Part shown: positions 34,901 through 47,529 of the stretch, in pieces | Layout: every line of letters starts with the position of its first letter | Numbering within the stretch: position 1 is the stretch's first letter | Origin: Ammopiptanthus mongolicus | Taxonomy: Eukaryota; Streptophyta; Magnoliopsida; Fabales; Fabaceae | NCBI GenBank assembly: GCA_039655645.1 | Contig: CM077343.1 | Span: 82,761,839 to 82,825,838, forward strand | Direction of reading: 5' to 3' | Length of the DNA stretch: 64,000 nt | Program-made: the position numbers and the translations under genes | The notes under the pieces: generated by a model | What the model was told of the DNA's origin: nothing | The model's input: the letters and a program-made list of their open reading frames with translations, nothing else | The model's database searches: none

Positions 34901-37900
34901 GAAGCCCCAAAGTGCACACACTTTTTCTCTTCTTATCGCCATAAATCATGGTAGTTTTGAGCTGAATTCGTTCTTCATGTTAATAAATTAAAGGAAATTT
35001 ATTATATTACTTTCTCAATTTTTTAACTAAAGTACTATAACTTACGAAATATATAATTGAATTATATTTTATTTATTTTATTAAAGTACTAGTAGACTTC
35101 TTTAGCATTTTCTTCACTAGAAAAGTTGATTATTTGACCTCTAACCCCATATATACCACAGAAGAGCAAGCGAGTTGGGTAAGAGCAGAAAAACAAGGGC
35201 AGAAATGGTAAAGAGACGGGAGAGAGAAGTGACTAACTGAATGAACACATGGCTGTTTGGATTGGTGTGTATAATGCTGGAACCATGGAAGGGAACCAAA
35301 TATGAAGGGAGAAGAGGGTGATGAGGGAGGCATTCAACAATGTGGGTATTGTTGGGGTGGCTGATGCCATAGGGCAGAGACTGCACTTGCAGCCATGGTT
35401 TGCTTTCTTTCTCTACTACCTACATCTAGCCTTTTTCTGCCATTTTTCATTGTAATTGGAGCTCTGCTCATTGAATTTCCAACGTCTTCTTAGTGACAAC
35501 CCAGTTCCTATCATAATTAGTATATTTTTATATTATAAATTATAAATTTGTTTAACACCATTAAATCAAAATAGACAATAAATTTGATTAAAATATTCTT
35601 AAGAATGAAATTAAGGGCAATTTCATAATATTGATGCTTTCAGTATTAAGTATTTAAAATTTTTAAGTTGTTAAATTAGATTCAGTGTTTAAAAAGATTA
35701 AACTTTCCATTTTTCAAACATTAAAAGTTCAGTGCAAAAATATAAAATCTTATCAAACACGCTTTAATTCAACATCTGAATTCTGAATAAAGGAAAGACA
35801 TGTTCAGAATCTTAAAGGTTGCATGATCTCTACTTTTACTTTTTTTCTATTTTTCTAAGGAGCATATACTACCTGAAAAGATCAAAAGGTAATCTAAAAT
35901 TAACATAATTAGTCAAATGAAATTGAGGACAAAACAGGCATAAGCAATAAGCATACTGTAAAACATACCTTACTGACAGGCTGACATTTAGAATTGGATG
36001 GTTATTCAAATAAACTTAAAATATTTAGAAATGTTCATGCATATGACACAATACAAATGATAAATTACCGGTCCAAAGGATTATTTAGTACCATGTAGGT
36101 ATTGGCAGGATTTATGAGTGACATAACATGACTAGTTTCAAACACCAAGTCTGACAAGTCAGCATCAATCTCCACAAGTCTCCACCTGCACTTACAACAC
36201 AACTTCACCTGAACATGACAGATACCATAAAAGACATTTTGATATGAAAGCGTGTCCAATAGGTGCATTTTCACAATATAACTATATAAAAAAGTCTAGT
36301 TGAATGACAGATGATATATATAAAGAGCAAAAATAAGAGACTCGTTATAACAAAGCGAGTTAGAAATAATTTCACAAGTACCGTATTTGATGTTCAATGT
36401 TACTTTGTAAGGATATAAAACTATTCATGTACCTGCACCTAACAGCTTAAGTGTGTGTATGGATCAACTTATTTTATGTTCAAAACAACTTACACAAAGC
36501 TCCATGGGGGAGCTTTTAAAAAATAAGTGATTATTTCCCCTAAAATAGTCTAGACTAAACATGCCTTAGCTTTTGGGTGTTGGTTCTTGACATGGTATGA
36601 GACCTTTTATGACCAGGTGGTCAAGAGTTCAATCCTTGCCACTCCCATTCTTCTAAATAAAAGTTGAAGTTCAACGAAGTAGAGTTGGCTGATGTGTTAT
36701 CCATGCTTCAAGGACCAAGGGATCTTGCACAAGGGTGCACCTTAGAGATATAAAAGCATTCAATGTACCTTCACCTAATAGCTTAAGCTTCACATAGGCA
36801 GCATTAAACTGTGTGACAGACAGACAGACACAGTATGGGATATGAGTAATGCTTGAGGAATAGAATATGAATATCGTATATTTTGAACTTTTAGTATTTT
36901 CAGGGTTATTAGGGAATTCTTAATAAATTAGGTTATTTGGTTTTTTTAGTAATTTAGAACTACTTGGTAATCAAGTTGGGGTTTGCTCATTCAAGGATTG
37001 CGATTTACTTGGAGAACATAGACTTGAATTTGAGATTGAATTAAGCATCACTATTCTGCTTCTCAATTTATGATCTATTCCTTTCCCCTATTATTCTATT
37101 CCATTCCCTGTTCTACTCTAAATCTCTCCCTTATATTTTTTTGTTTCCTTCCTTGCAACACATTCTATATTAATTTGAAATATGAGTTAGTACTTCCAAC
37201 AACACATCTGTTTGCAAGCCTCTGACCACTTAGTTATCCCGCCTCCCTTCCAATCACTAACTATATCACATTCCCAGCCACGTCCCTGTCCACCTTCCAT
37301 TCATCAAAGATCAGTCCACTCCATTGGCGATGCCACTGTCTTTGTTCAACTAACATTTTCTGCATTTGAGAAACTACCATTGTGAAAAGTCTGCATTTTT
37401 TTGCAGTTAAGAACACTGACAAGGTCCCGAAATTCCATTTGGCATCTCTGTTGTTGCCATCATCAAGTGTTGCCAGAAAGTCGTGGTTCCATTGCAAAAA
37501 ATTAAACCCGCTGCTGCTATAGCAAGAACTCCATTGTTTGGTCCAAGTTTAAAAAAAGACCCAACCATAAAATCTAGAACGCTCTGAACTGCTAGGAGGA
37601 AAATTTTCTCGGAAACTCCCAAACCATCCATATACTCAATGCAAATTCTGCATAGGTCCAAGCCAAGTTGTGTAACTGGAACAAGCTGTATAACTAAGCT
37701 GAGTTTCCAAGCTACTGACTTTAGTTCCCCACATCGACCATCTTCGTCAAGCCATTGACCAAGCCAAGTTCAAGCCAGAACCTGTAATTGGCCAATTTTT
37801 CACATCATGGCACCATTCCCAGGCATTTTGGACCTCCTAAAATGAAATTTGATAGTAGTTTTACAGTTTTAAGCTTCTCTGTGCACGTTTTGGGCGTTTA

Positions 37901-40900
37901 ACTATCTCCATAATTAATTTTGGATAGATTGTTACATTGAATTTCTTAAGTGTTAGTATCTCATGCCTATGGATATTCAAGTGCTGCACATAATGAATAT
38001 TATGGGGTATAAGGCTTCAAGAAAACACATATCTGCAATCAAGCTACCCACCTTCCTACCATAATTACGTGAGGTCAAACTTCTCTAGTTTCCAATACTT
38101 CAACTCACGACCCATGCTTACCATTATATGATAACGTAATGATTCTTGTTCCTATATGAAAGGTTGTCAAATTCGAGATCCTACTTCAGATTGGAGAGGG
38201 GGATAGCGTGCGTGTGTGTGTTGCATATAAAATAACATAAATAGGAAAAATAACCTTAAATCACATAGGACATTTAATTGACTCCAATCGAAAATGCATA
38301 AACCGAGGTCACACGTTCACAAACCGAGGTCAACCAAATGCCATCAATCACAATAGAAATATGTTTTAGACCATTTTCAATGCCCCATAACAACGAAAAG
38401 AAATGATTCTTAGACTTCAGCCGAAACAAGTTTCTGGCTGAAATATCCAATCTTTTTTGTCATAGACCCAGTGTATCCCAACGTGGTCAACGAAGTACTA
38501 ATCACTGTTCGCGAGGCGTGGCTTCCGCTGGCCAAGCATTATTTTAACACCAATCTGATCTAAGTCAAACATTTCCTTTGTTTTCAAAATATTTCATCCA
38601 ATATAATACAGTTAAAATTCAATATCATTCAGCATAAATATAAAAGTCCTCAATATATACTCCCTCTGGACCTATATATAAGCAAAAAAGTACCTAAATT
38701 TTTTGGACTCAAATGTAAGCAAAAGTCAATTAAATCAACCCTATTTAATGCCACTATGTCAAAAATACCCTTTGGTTAATTGTTTTTTTATTTTTCCAAG
38801 AACATTATACACTCCCAAGACACAACTTTCAAGAGCATTATACACTCCCAAGAAAGGATAATTTAGTAACTATAACTTATTTTTTACACAAATCAAGACA
38901 ATTAAACTAATATAACTAGCTTTCTTAATACGTGTGAAGTTAGGTTTTTTTGCTTATATATAGGTCCGAAGGGAGGACTTGCAGAAAAGACTCAGTTTAT
39001 GCGATCACAATTTCATATTAAAAGAAGGTAAAAACAATATCTATACTCAAGCAAAAGTATAACAAGAAAAGTAGAAAGTAGAACAGGCCCATTGAAAACT
39101 TTGATTGCAGTTGGATACCTTCTACAAGGTGCAACTTTTTTTAGTTCTTTTAACCCAGCCTTGGCTGATATTCTATCAGGAGCAAACTGACCATCAAAGC
39201 TTACGTTAAGTAGATCAATTTCATCTGCCAATACAAAAAAATAAAAAAATAAAAAATAGACAATATCTCAGTTGAATGTTTCTAAGGTAAAAACTTGTCA
39301 ACTCAACTAGTTCTCCGACTTTATATATTTCAACATCAAAAAAGGAACTAATTAAAATTGTATCATATAATCAGCAAATACGAAAAATTACTATTTGGAA
39401 GCACTCACAACTAGGATCCAGGCATTGATCCAATAATGCTGCAAGTATCATAGAATCCAGGCCACCAGAGAAAAGAACTGCCACAGGAACAAAATTCTCT
39501 TGTTTGATACCAGATATCATAGCCTATGCAATCAAATCCAAAGAGTTCTATCATGAATCATGATAAGTACTAATAATATTCAGAGCAAGAAAACAAGGAC
39601 ATATCACATATCAAGCATAAATTCAAAGGTCTTAGGTGATCCAAGAGTACAAACTCCTTTGTTATAAAAAAAATTTACAAAAGAGATTAAGAATTAAATT
39701 GATATGATAAAGCCTACTAAACATATAATACAAAACTAGATTCGATCATCGGATAGTTTTTGGTCACGAGAATTTCCAACAATGCCAAACATAAGAAGTT
39801 GGTGGATATGTGGAGTAGTTACAATTAATATCAATGACACACATGACAGTTATGATAGTTTGTTTCAGAACCTTATTCTATTGTGGCAGACTTGCAATAT
39901 GTTTAGTTGAGCATTCTTGAATAAGAATTATCTCTACTGCTACTAAAGAAAACTCTGGAAGTTATCCATTATTCACCATTGTGGTTAAAATTCCCAATAA
40001 ACATGTATTCATAAAATGTTTGTCAAACAAATAAAATAAGATCAGTTATAAAGATAATTAAAAAGACAAACAAAATACTTTTAGAAGCATGTTTGGGAAA
40101 ACTGAATTATTTGGATTTCAGCTGTTTTGGATGAAAAAAGTTGTTTTTGAAATAATCATTCTTGTTTGGCACTTCGCTTAAATTTATAAAAAAGTTTTTT
40201 TTGGGAAAAAAAACTATTTTATGTTATCTAATTTGTTTTAGCTTAAGATTGTTGTGATTTGATTATTTTTCATTCTCAAAACTCTCTTCCCTATTTAACC
40301 TTACAAAACTAACATTCAAACAAATATTATTAAATTATACAAATAACTTCATACCATTTTTTCGTAATTTACTATGTAAAAATGATTTTTTTACACCATC
40401 CAAACGAAATAGATTATCTTAAAATTGCTTTTCAGCAAACAATCCCAAACAAAAACAAATTCTGATTATAATCGATTATCACAATAATCGATTATTCATA
40501 TAATCGATTATCAGCATAACCTATTTTTTTCAGCTTTCCCAAACACACTCTATAACTCCTGCTTTTTCCTCTCCACTTTGCCCACATTCCCATTCATGAC
40601 TCCACTTTCTCCTTTTTTTATCATCTCTATCATTCAACTTTATCACTTTTTCATCAATTTTATTAGTATTTTTATACACGTCCTAGAATTTGGGTTTTAG
40701 GCCTAACTCAACCCCAAAAGCTAGCTCATAGGATGAGGGTTGCCCCCCACTTATAAGTACTATTCAGGTCATATCACTATCCAATGTGGGACTCTCAACA
40801 CACACCCCTCACGCCTAGGACTGGACATCTGGAGCGTGAAGTTTGGAGGATTGAACATCTGCGGGTGGCCCAACGGATCTCAGATAAACTCTGATACCAT

Positions 40901-43900
40901 CTTAGAATTTGGGCTTGGGCCTAACTCAACCCCACAAAACCGGCTTGTAAAGTGAGGATTGCCCAAGCTTTATAAGCATTACTTAGGCCATATCTCTAGC
41001 GATGTGGAACTAACACACCCCCTTACACCCAACACATGCAATGAAGGCAGCCCAAAGTTGCCGCAATTAAGGCAGCTAGGAGCGGACTGCAATTAAGACT
41101 GCTTTCCAACACCCCCCTCACACCTAGGGCTATGCACCTGGAGTGTGGACAATGCAAGCGGCCCAACAACGGATCTAGGATAGGCTCTGATACCATATTA
41201 GAATTTGGACTTTAGGCCTAACTCAACCCCAAAAGCTAGCTCATAGGGTGAGAGTTGCCCCCCAATTATAAGCATTATTAAAGCCATATCACTAGCCAAT
41301 GTGGGACTCTCAACAACATGCATCTTGTGTGCATGTGCACTCTGGTAGACAATAACATAAAGAGTTAATGTTTTGAGTTATATATTGATTGACATATATA
41401 GAGGTGAATGAAGCGATGAATTGACACCGGTGTAGGCTTACATCACCCAATAACTTTTTATAGAATGAAGTTTTTATCGATACAACCATTAAATTATAGC
41501 ACGGGTAGATTTCAAATTTACACCCAGTAGTATCCATTTAAAAAAACTACATGCGCTACCCCCTTACTCTGAAACCTGACACCATGTTCCCTTCAATTAT
41601 TCATTGTAATATCACTCTCTACCTCTACATACAACAGTCGCTTAATCGAAAAACGGAAATTAGCATCATGGACACATGTTTTTATGAGTTTATTGTACCT
41701 GAAATGACAAAAATAACCCCTCCACCCTTAGCACCCTCTTCACACAGACCCCACTGTTACTGAGCTACAACCTTTACTTCGCCATGTCCATAGGTGTAAA
41801 CACGGTGATGCCGGCCGTGGTGGCACACACCGGAAACAATGTGCCATCCGTGACCAAAAAACAAAAGCCACAAATCAAACCCACATCTCATCCCTACAAA
41901 ATCAAATTCAAACCCCATTCAACCAAACCCTCAACAAGAGGACCAACCTCACCCCAAAATCAACCCATCCACCAAAGCAATTGACCACAAAATTCAACCC
42001 ACCATCACCCTTAATTTGCCACCCAGAACCATAGCAAATCAGCACTAAAGCCGCCCCAAACTCGACCTAATCCCAGCGCAACTCAACACCCCAACTACCA
42101 AAGCCATCGTGTCCGTGATACATTAGCACCTAACTCTGCCACCCTCCTCAAGCCATTTAACCGCTCCAAGCACAATTAAGCCCAACCAAACTACCATCAA
42201 GTCCATTCGCCATTGCCCATGACCCATCCACTAGACCCGCCACATCACAACTACCAATTGGAATCACCTGAGCCTCCACCATAGAGCCCCTGCGCCATGA
42301 ACCGCCATTGTTGTATGCAAGTGGGTGGCTGGATGCTGCATCTCTTTGATTGTATGTTGTTAGAATATCTAAAAAGTATCTTATAATATCCTTATTGTAT
42401 CCTAGAATATTTCAGAGTATCTTAGAAGATCTTTTAGGAGTTATGCAATGGTGTACAATTGATTTTAATTTACTGTCAAGGGCTATCAGTCCAACTCAGT
42501 GAGGTGCTTTGATTTTCAAAGCAGCATGTGGTGTAATCCAGCTGGGAGAGCACTTAACCATCCAGAAAACAATCTATAAGTTCTCTCATGTCAATTACAT
42601 TAAGTCAGACCCAAAAACTGTTAACAAACAAGCCATTCATCTGGTGCAGTCATAGCCCCAGAATAAAGCTAACAAAGAATATAATGCAAGATTCATTCAT
42701 CAAAAAGCTATCTAACACCCCCGCAGCTGAAAACAACTTATCAACAACAAACAAACTCATAGGAACACATACTACACTTTATCTTAGACAAAAATCATTG
42801 AAAGGTATACATCTTAATCTTATTAGCAACAAACAAATACAACATTTGTAATCTGGTTTCAATTAAATAGCAAACCTGATAGATAGTATACAATGAAGTG
42901 CGTCGTAAAACAGATTCCTTTAAAGCATTTAGCAAAATATGAGCTGCCATTAGAATTGCAGGTTGAGTTGAGCCTGCTTAATCAAGACAAAGATCTGTCA
43001 CAGCAGAATAAGACTTAAAAGCTACAATAAAATAGCCAAATAGTAAAAGACTAAAAGGTGTTAGAATGTATGAGAATTGAGAATGACAATTAAACTATTG
43101 GATAACTAAATGGAGCACTTTGGAACTATTATATGGTAATCACCTGCTTCACATGTAACTGCCTCTAAAGATGCTGAATGCACATCATGTTGCCTCCTAG
43201 AAAACCTATGTCGCGATATCTGCAGGTCTTCATAGCTGGGTTCAATGGAAGTCCTCTCCCACTTGATAAGTTCATTTAACATTGAGTTTGTATATTCATA
43301 TATCTTGACTTCACCAACTAGATATCCATTTGAATTGGAAGCATCCACATACACACTATATATTCCACATGGTAGCTCCTCCCAATAACTAAGACAGCCT
43401 ATTCCATTATGAGCTTCATACGCTGCAGCAAAATAACATTAACAAGTCCAATTGTTACAGACTTTAATTTACAAATTCAAAAACTAACATAACTTACCAT
43501 AGTTTTAAAAATGGGACCAGTCCGGCCAGTTTGATTGGGTAAAAACTAGGAAAACCAGTTGGTTCTCAATCAAACCAGGACAATCGCCTTCTCTTTTGTG
43601 GGTTTTTTCTTTTCTCAATTTTTGTGTAGCTGGCTTTCTTCAGCCAGACCAGCAGTCAAACTAGCGACCCAGCCCCCCTTATCCTTTCGTCCCTCAATCC
43701 GGGTTTACAACTATGGAACTAAGAGCAAAAGCCAAACAACACCCAGGGAATATAAGGCAACTCTATTAATGTTAGAAATATAAAAGCAATCACGAGCCTT
43801 CAAGTCACAGCTTAAGCTTTTAGAAAAGTTGGTCCTTGACGTGGTATCAAAGCCTCTATAACCTCTATAACCAAGTGGTCATAAGTCCGATCCATGCGGC

Positions 43901-46216
43901 CCTCATTCTTGTAAGTAAAGTTGAATTTTATCAGGGTATGTTAGTGTGCACAGTTAGAGCTATGGACAGCAGCTGACTGTACCAGTCAGTTGAGCTCTTA
44001 GGACTCTGTTAGGAATCTGTTAGGCTGGTAGCTTACGGATAAGCTTACTGCATCATGTATAAATAGGATGCCTCATTGTAAACTCTGATCAATTGACTCA
44101 ATATACAGTCTAGATTCAGAATCTTCACTTTCTCTCTTTCTCTTTCTCTCTCTACTTTCTCTCATTCTATTAAATTTTAGCAAAAGGTAGAGTGGGCTTG
44201 TGCATTTTACACGCTTCAATCCCAAAGGACTTGCATAAGGGGGCGTGTTAGAGATATAAAATCAATCATGAGTCTTCGCTTAACATCTTAAGCATTTCGG
44301 AGAGTTGGTCCTTGACAACTAAATGCATAAGTTTAAAAGAGGGGGGAAAACATTTAAAGAAGTATTTTTTCCATTTTATTCTTTCAAAAAAAAGGCAAGG
44401 CTAAGCCATCCGCCCTTCATTGCAGGGGAAAAGGGGACACGGTTCCCAAGGGGTGGCTAGTTCTAGTAACAGAGACGGATACGGATAAGGTCCTTTTTCT
44501 GAGAGACCCGCTCTTGACTTTAATCATACCCACTAGTAAGCGCAGTGGATGCTCCTTCATACAGGGACAGAGAGGCGAGTGATGGTATTTGACATTACTT
44601 GGAGGATAAAGACATCAATAAATCAATGATGTCTACGAAGTATGAACATAAGCAAAAGATAGCTCAGCCAAACTAGAGTGAAATGTGTCAACTTACAGTA
44701 TTTCCAGTTCACATATCAAAAGCCGCAAAATCAATGTGACATGAAAATTGATGGACGAGGAAAAGGGAAAATAATGAGAAAAAGAGGGTTAAGGACTTTA
44801 AACTACATGTAAATAACTCTAATCATAAATAACAGTGTTCATATCCGTTGGAAAAATTCTGTCATTACCTGCTCTCTCCAAGCCTTTTATCTTACGTATC
44901 TCAATTCTCATTAGAGTTCCAAAGTTATCAAATTAGAGCTGGATTTAAACCTAAAAAATATACAACTTAACTAAAGTTCATGCTGCAAAGATTGACAGCT
45001 TAAACTCAAATGATTGGCTTATATCGTGATAGGCCTCCAATAACACAAGTCTATAGAACGAGAGAAAGGCCCAATAAGTGGGTTGACAGTAGAAAGGCCA
45101 GAGAGGCCTGCAAGGGAATTTTGTCTAACAGTGACATGTCCAACATTCAAAAAGAGGGGATTACTGATGCGAAAGAATTGGAGTGTAACAAACTGGACAG
45201 CTGGAAGCACAGATTTCTGGAGCTACGCAAATTGTAAAGGTGGGGATAAAGGGGGTAATGGAGGAGAAGGAGAGGCAGAAAATTGTGTTGAAAAACAACA
45301 GCGATCTCAGGGGTCGGGATATTCCTGAGAGGTGCACCTGTGCTGCATTTCTGATTTTCCCCGCAGCATCATATCATAGCTTTTTCCCTCTGTAAGGAGT
45401 TTACCTCCATTTTCTATCCGCTTAATTCCAGTATCTATCATATTGAAAGAACACGATGCAGGAGTCATTCAGGAAGCACCAAATAAGAAAGCATGAAACC
45501 TCCTAAAACCACGACATACCCTTTTTATGTGTGTGTTTTTCCTAATATCATATCCATCTATATACCATACTGAATACGTGGTAAGGTATACAATACATTC
45601 CCAGCACTAAATTTCAATAATTATATATTATATATTTGGTAAATTGCAACAGATTCTATTCAGGTCACTCTAGTTCACAGACATTGAACCAAAGAGCAAG
45701 ATAACTATAGCTGTTTCATGTAATATATACCAGAAGCCTGCTGAATCGGAGAAACAGGTGATACAGAAGAAAGCAGAAAGGTTGAGTCATCTTCTGTAGG
45801 CCAGTGAACAAGGAGGCTCCTCCTACCAAATGCATCTCGGCCAAACCAAAGGGTCCTTGAACTATCCTACAAAAGACAAAGAAAGTAACACCTTTGATAC
45901 CATGTGGAAGGAAAAGATACTGCACAAAATACGGACACTTGCAAACTTACCACTTGAAGTTACCTGCCAATAGATGATAGCCCATGGTCCTTTAATTGAA
46001 GAAAGAACATCTTGAATGGAACTTTTCCCACATTCAACACAGTCACCGGTTAAACAAGAACCACAGGAGCAGCATTTTCCTAGAGCTTGCATGAGAAACT
46101 CGGCATCGTTGCAATCACTAGTCATGTGAAGTCCTCCAAAAATCTCACCTAAAGAGCAAAACAATAAAAAAAGAATGTATAGAAATTAAAATCTAAAATG
46201 ACTTATTGATGGGGTA

Positions 46217-46256
<40 letters not shown>

Positions 46257-47356
46257 ATACAGCGAACCATACAGACAAACAGATAGATATTTCACACATT
46301 AAACACATCTTTGACACATGTTTGTAGTCTCATAATACAAACACTAAGCACTCATGATAAACCTCTTAAATAAATGTTAAGATTGTTTATTAACCTCAAG
46401 TTCTCGGCCTAGTAAGAAGAATACTTCAAATTCCCCATTCACTTATTTCAACGTAATCGTCATTCCTCTCTTTCTTGGAAGAGATATCCTTGTCCACAGT
46501 TCAAAACAATGAGCAATTCCACATCAGGAACGACACTTTAAGTGCATGTTCAGTTTAGCTTAAATTTTTTTTTTTTTTTCAAAAACTCGCTCAATAAGAT
46601 TTTAGTTATAAGACAAAACAAAATAAACTAATCGAAACACACAACAAAAAGCTTAATTCAATAAGAGCCTATTCAATAAGTTTTTTCATATAAGCTAAAA
46701 ACAATTTTTTTCATAAACTTCTTTGATAAGTTTATTGAAATAAGCTAATCGGATCGGATAAAACGCTTAATTAAGTGTTTATTCAATAAAATTAACTAAA
46801 AACATCTTATTTTTACAAGTTTCTCTGACAAACTTATGAAACTTATAAAACTTGAGAGACAATACAAAATACCATTATACACGAGAACATTTCCAGATGC
46901 ATCCACAAGAGGCTGAACCAGCGGGTTATTTCCCCTGAGCTGCAAAGTTGCACCAATGAAACGAAGTTCCGCCGCGGCGGCAAGTCTTGGGATGCCAAAA
47001 TTGTCTCCGTTTCCAGAACATAACATATCCATCTCCAACTCATGTGCCTCATCATCTTCTAGAAACGATGAGATATGATTTTTCCCTGAGACATTGTGAT
47101 GCAGAACAACTTTCTTGACATACAAGCTATCAGGACCCCTTCTCCGCAGAGCTGCTTTAAGATCATCTAAAGAGAACAACAACTGTAGCAAAAATAATAA
47201 AACATGCTATTAATATTAATGTGGTGATGCTCATTTTGAAGTGTATAAGAGTGTAAGAATTGCGCTTACATTCTCAGTTTTGCGAGTTGTTGAATCGGAT
47301 ATCAAAGATGAGATGTCAATTCGAATGCCCGATATAATCAAAGCGATTCCACACAT
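31997..47356 (-). CDS. ASNSD1: Asparagine-synthetase-domain protein (ASNSD1-like)
   Basis: Fourteen exons on minus: 47356-47270, 47182-46873, 46148-45964, 45866-45731, 43422-43144, 42973-42876, 39523-39409, 39224-39119, 36185-36092, 34446-34250, 33748-33649, 33557-33441, 32712-32656, 32110-31997. All have GT-AG borders and join in phase to 664 aa (human ASNSD1 is about 643). The N-terminal class II glutamine amidotransferase domain starts MCGIALI with nucleophile Cys2, then RRRGPDS and NGEIFGG (132-138). The C-terminal synthetase domain has the PP-loop SGGLDS (384-389), GSGADE (515-520), and NLGRDDR...GKEARFPFLDE. It is distinct from the ASN1-type asparagine synthetases. The catalytic residues seem conserved, but the reaction of this family is unproven. 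A cysteine cluster at 158-172 is absent from the human protein as I recall it. No upstream ATG lies in the 140 bp before the start. Introns are swollen by TRIMs and MITEs. Confidence 0.92.
33011..33025. repeat. Poly(G) run
   Basis: Fifteen Gs in an intron of the ASNSD1-like gene (between exons 12 and 13). Confidence 0.85.
34126..34148. repeat. Poly(G) run
   Basis: Twenty-three Gs in the intron between exons 10 and 11. It could form a G-quadruplex on the non-template side, or be an assembly artefact. Confidence 0.85.
36410..36795 (+). mobile_element. Degenerate TRIM, same family as 43770-44317
   Basis: A 5' LTR (ATATAAAACTATTCATGTACC...CTTAAG) is split by about 115 bp of foreign sequence before it resumes 'CTTTTGGGTGTTGGTTCTTGACA' and the PBS-like TGGTATGAGACC (36581-36592). 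The short internal region ends in a second LTR start (TTAGAGATATAAAAGCATTC, about 36744). It lies in the intron between exons 8 and 9. Confidence 0.6.
38660..38975. mobile_element. Stowaway-like MITE in ASNSD1 intron
   Basis: The ends are CTCCCTCTGGACCTATATAT on the left and, as reverse complement, CTCCCTTCGGACCTATATAT on the right, continuing AAGCAAAAAA. CTCCCTCC-type ends are typical of Stowaway MITEs, but a clean TA duplication is not visible on the right side. Confidence 0.7.
40082..40552. mobile_element. MITE with internal ATAATCGATTAT palindromes
   Basis: The left end 'GCATGTTTGGGAAAACTGAA' pairs with the reverse complement of the right end 'GTGTGTTTGGGAAAGCTGAA'. Near the right end the perfect 12-bp palindrome ATAATCGATTAT occurs three times (about 40468-40511). 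hAT-like by its end sequence. Confidence 0.6.
40685..41315 (-). mobile_element. Tandem TRIM array with three LTRs
   Basis: There are three direct repeats of 112-116 bp (41315-41200, 41015-40904, 40800-40685, read on minus). They start TGTTGAGAGTCCCACATTGG, or a variant, and end ...CAAATTCTA. Two short internal regions (103 and 184 bp) begin with ATGGTATCAGAG, the initiator-tRNA-Met primer-binding site. There is no coding sequence. This LTR-internal-LTR-internal-LTR layout is the tandem form known for TRIM elements, formed by unequal recombination. It lies in the intron between exons 6 and 7 of the ASNSD1-like gene. Confidence 0.8.
43770..44317 (+). mobile_element. TRIM with 72-bp LTRs, carrying a nested LTR
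   Basis: LTRs at 43770-43841 and 44246-44317 both begin TGTTAGA(A/G)ATATAAAA and end GGTCCTTGAC(G/A). The PBS TGGTATCAAAGCC follows the first (43842-43854), and a purine tract (AAGGGGGCG) precedes the second. The flanks ATTAA and ACTAA resemble a 5-bp target duplication. It has no genes. It lies in the intron between exons 4 and 5 of the ASNSD1-like gene. Confidence 0.8.
43939..44182 (+). mobile_element. Probable solo LTR (copia-like) nested in the TRIM
   Basis: It begins TGTTAGTGTGCACAGTTAG and includes a TATA-like ATGTATAAATAGG, followed by a (CT)-rich stretch and an end ...TTTTAGCA. The size and layout (U3-TATA-R-U5) fit a solo LTR. The exact right border and target duplication are uncertain. 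Confidence 0.5.
44395..44590. other. GC-rich island of possible organellar origin
   Basis: About 190 bp with roughly 50% GC by eye inside an AT-rich intron. Phrases such as 'GAGAGACCCGCTCTTGACTT' and 'AAGGGGTGGCTAGTTC' have the look of plant mitochondrial intergenic DNA. No gene is recognised. Confidence 0.3.
45005..45340 (+). pseudogene. Possible retrotransposon coding scrap
   Basis: Two overlapping frames (YRDRPPITQVYRTRERPNKW and a glycine-rich tail) recall polyprotein linker sequence of copia-type elements, but no diagnostic motif is present. It lies within the intron between exons 4 and 5 of the ASNSD1-like gene. Confidence 0.25.
46221..46252. repeat. (GA)n microsatellite
   Basis: An uninterrupted AG run in the intron between exons 2 and 3 of the ASNSD1-like gene. 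Confidence 0.95.
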
Positions 47357-47529
47357 TTCCCTCCCAACTTCAAACTCTGAAACGGACCTACAACGATTTT
47401 GTGATTTTAGTAGGGTTTTGACTTCTGATCTTCTGCTTCAATTCAAGTCCTAAAAACGTAGACTGCTTCGTTCCTATTAAAATAAAAATATTATTTAAAT
47501 TAGTGTTTTGATAAAATGTAATAAAAGTT

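Noticed and set aside
36065..36092. Alternative donor extending ASNSD1 exon 9 by 8 codons (VLNNPLD)
   Set aside because: A GT exists after ...GACCG, but using the earlier GT keeps the phase and gives NTYMDLNIGIALW, the family-like sequence.
40740..40955. 71-codon plus-strand ORF in the TRIM array
   Set aside because: It runs across LTR and internal sequence and has no motif; chance frame.
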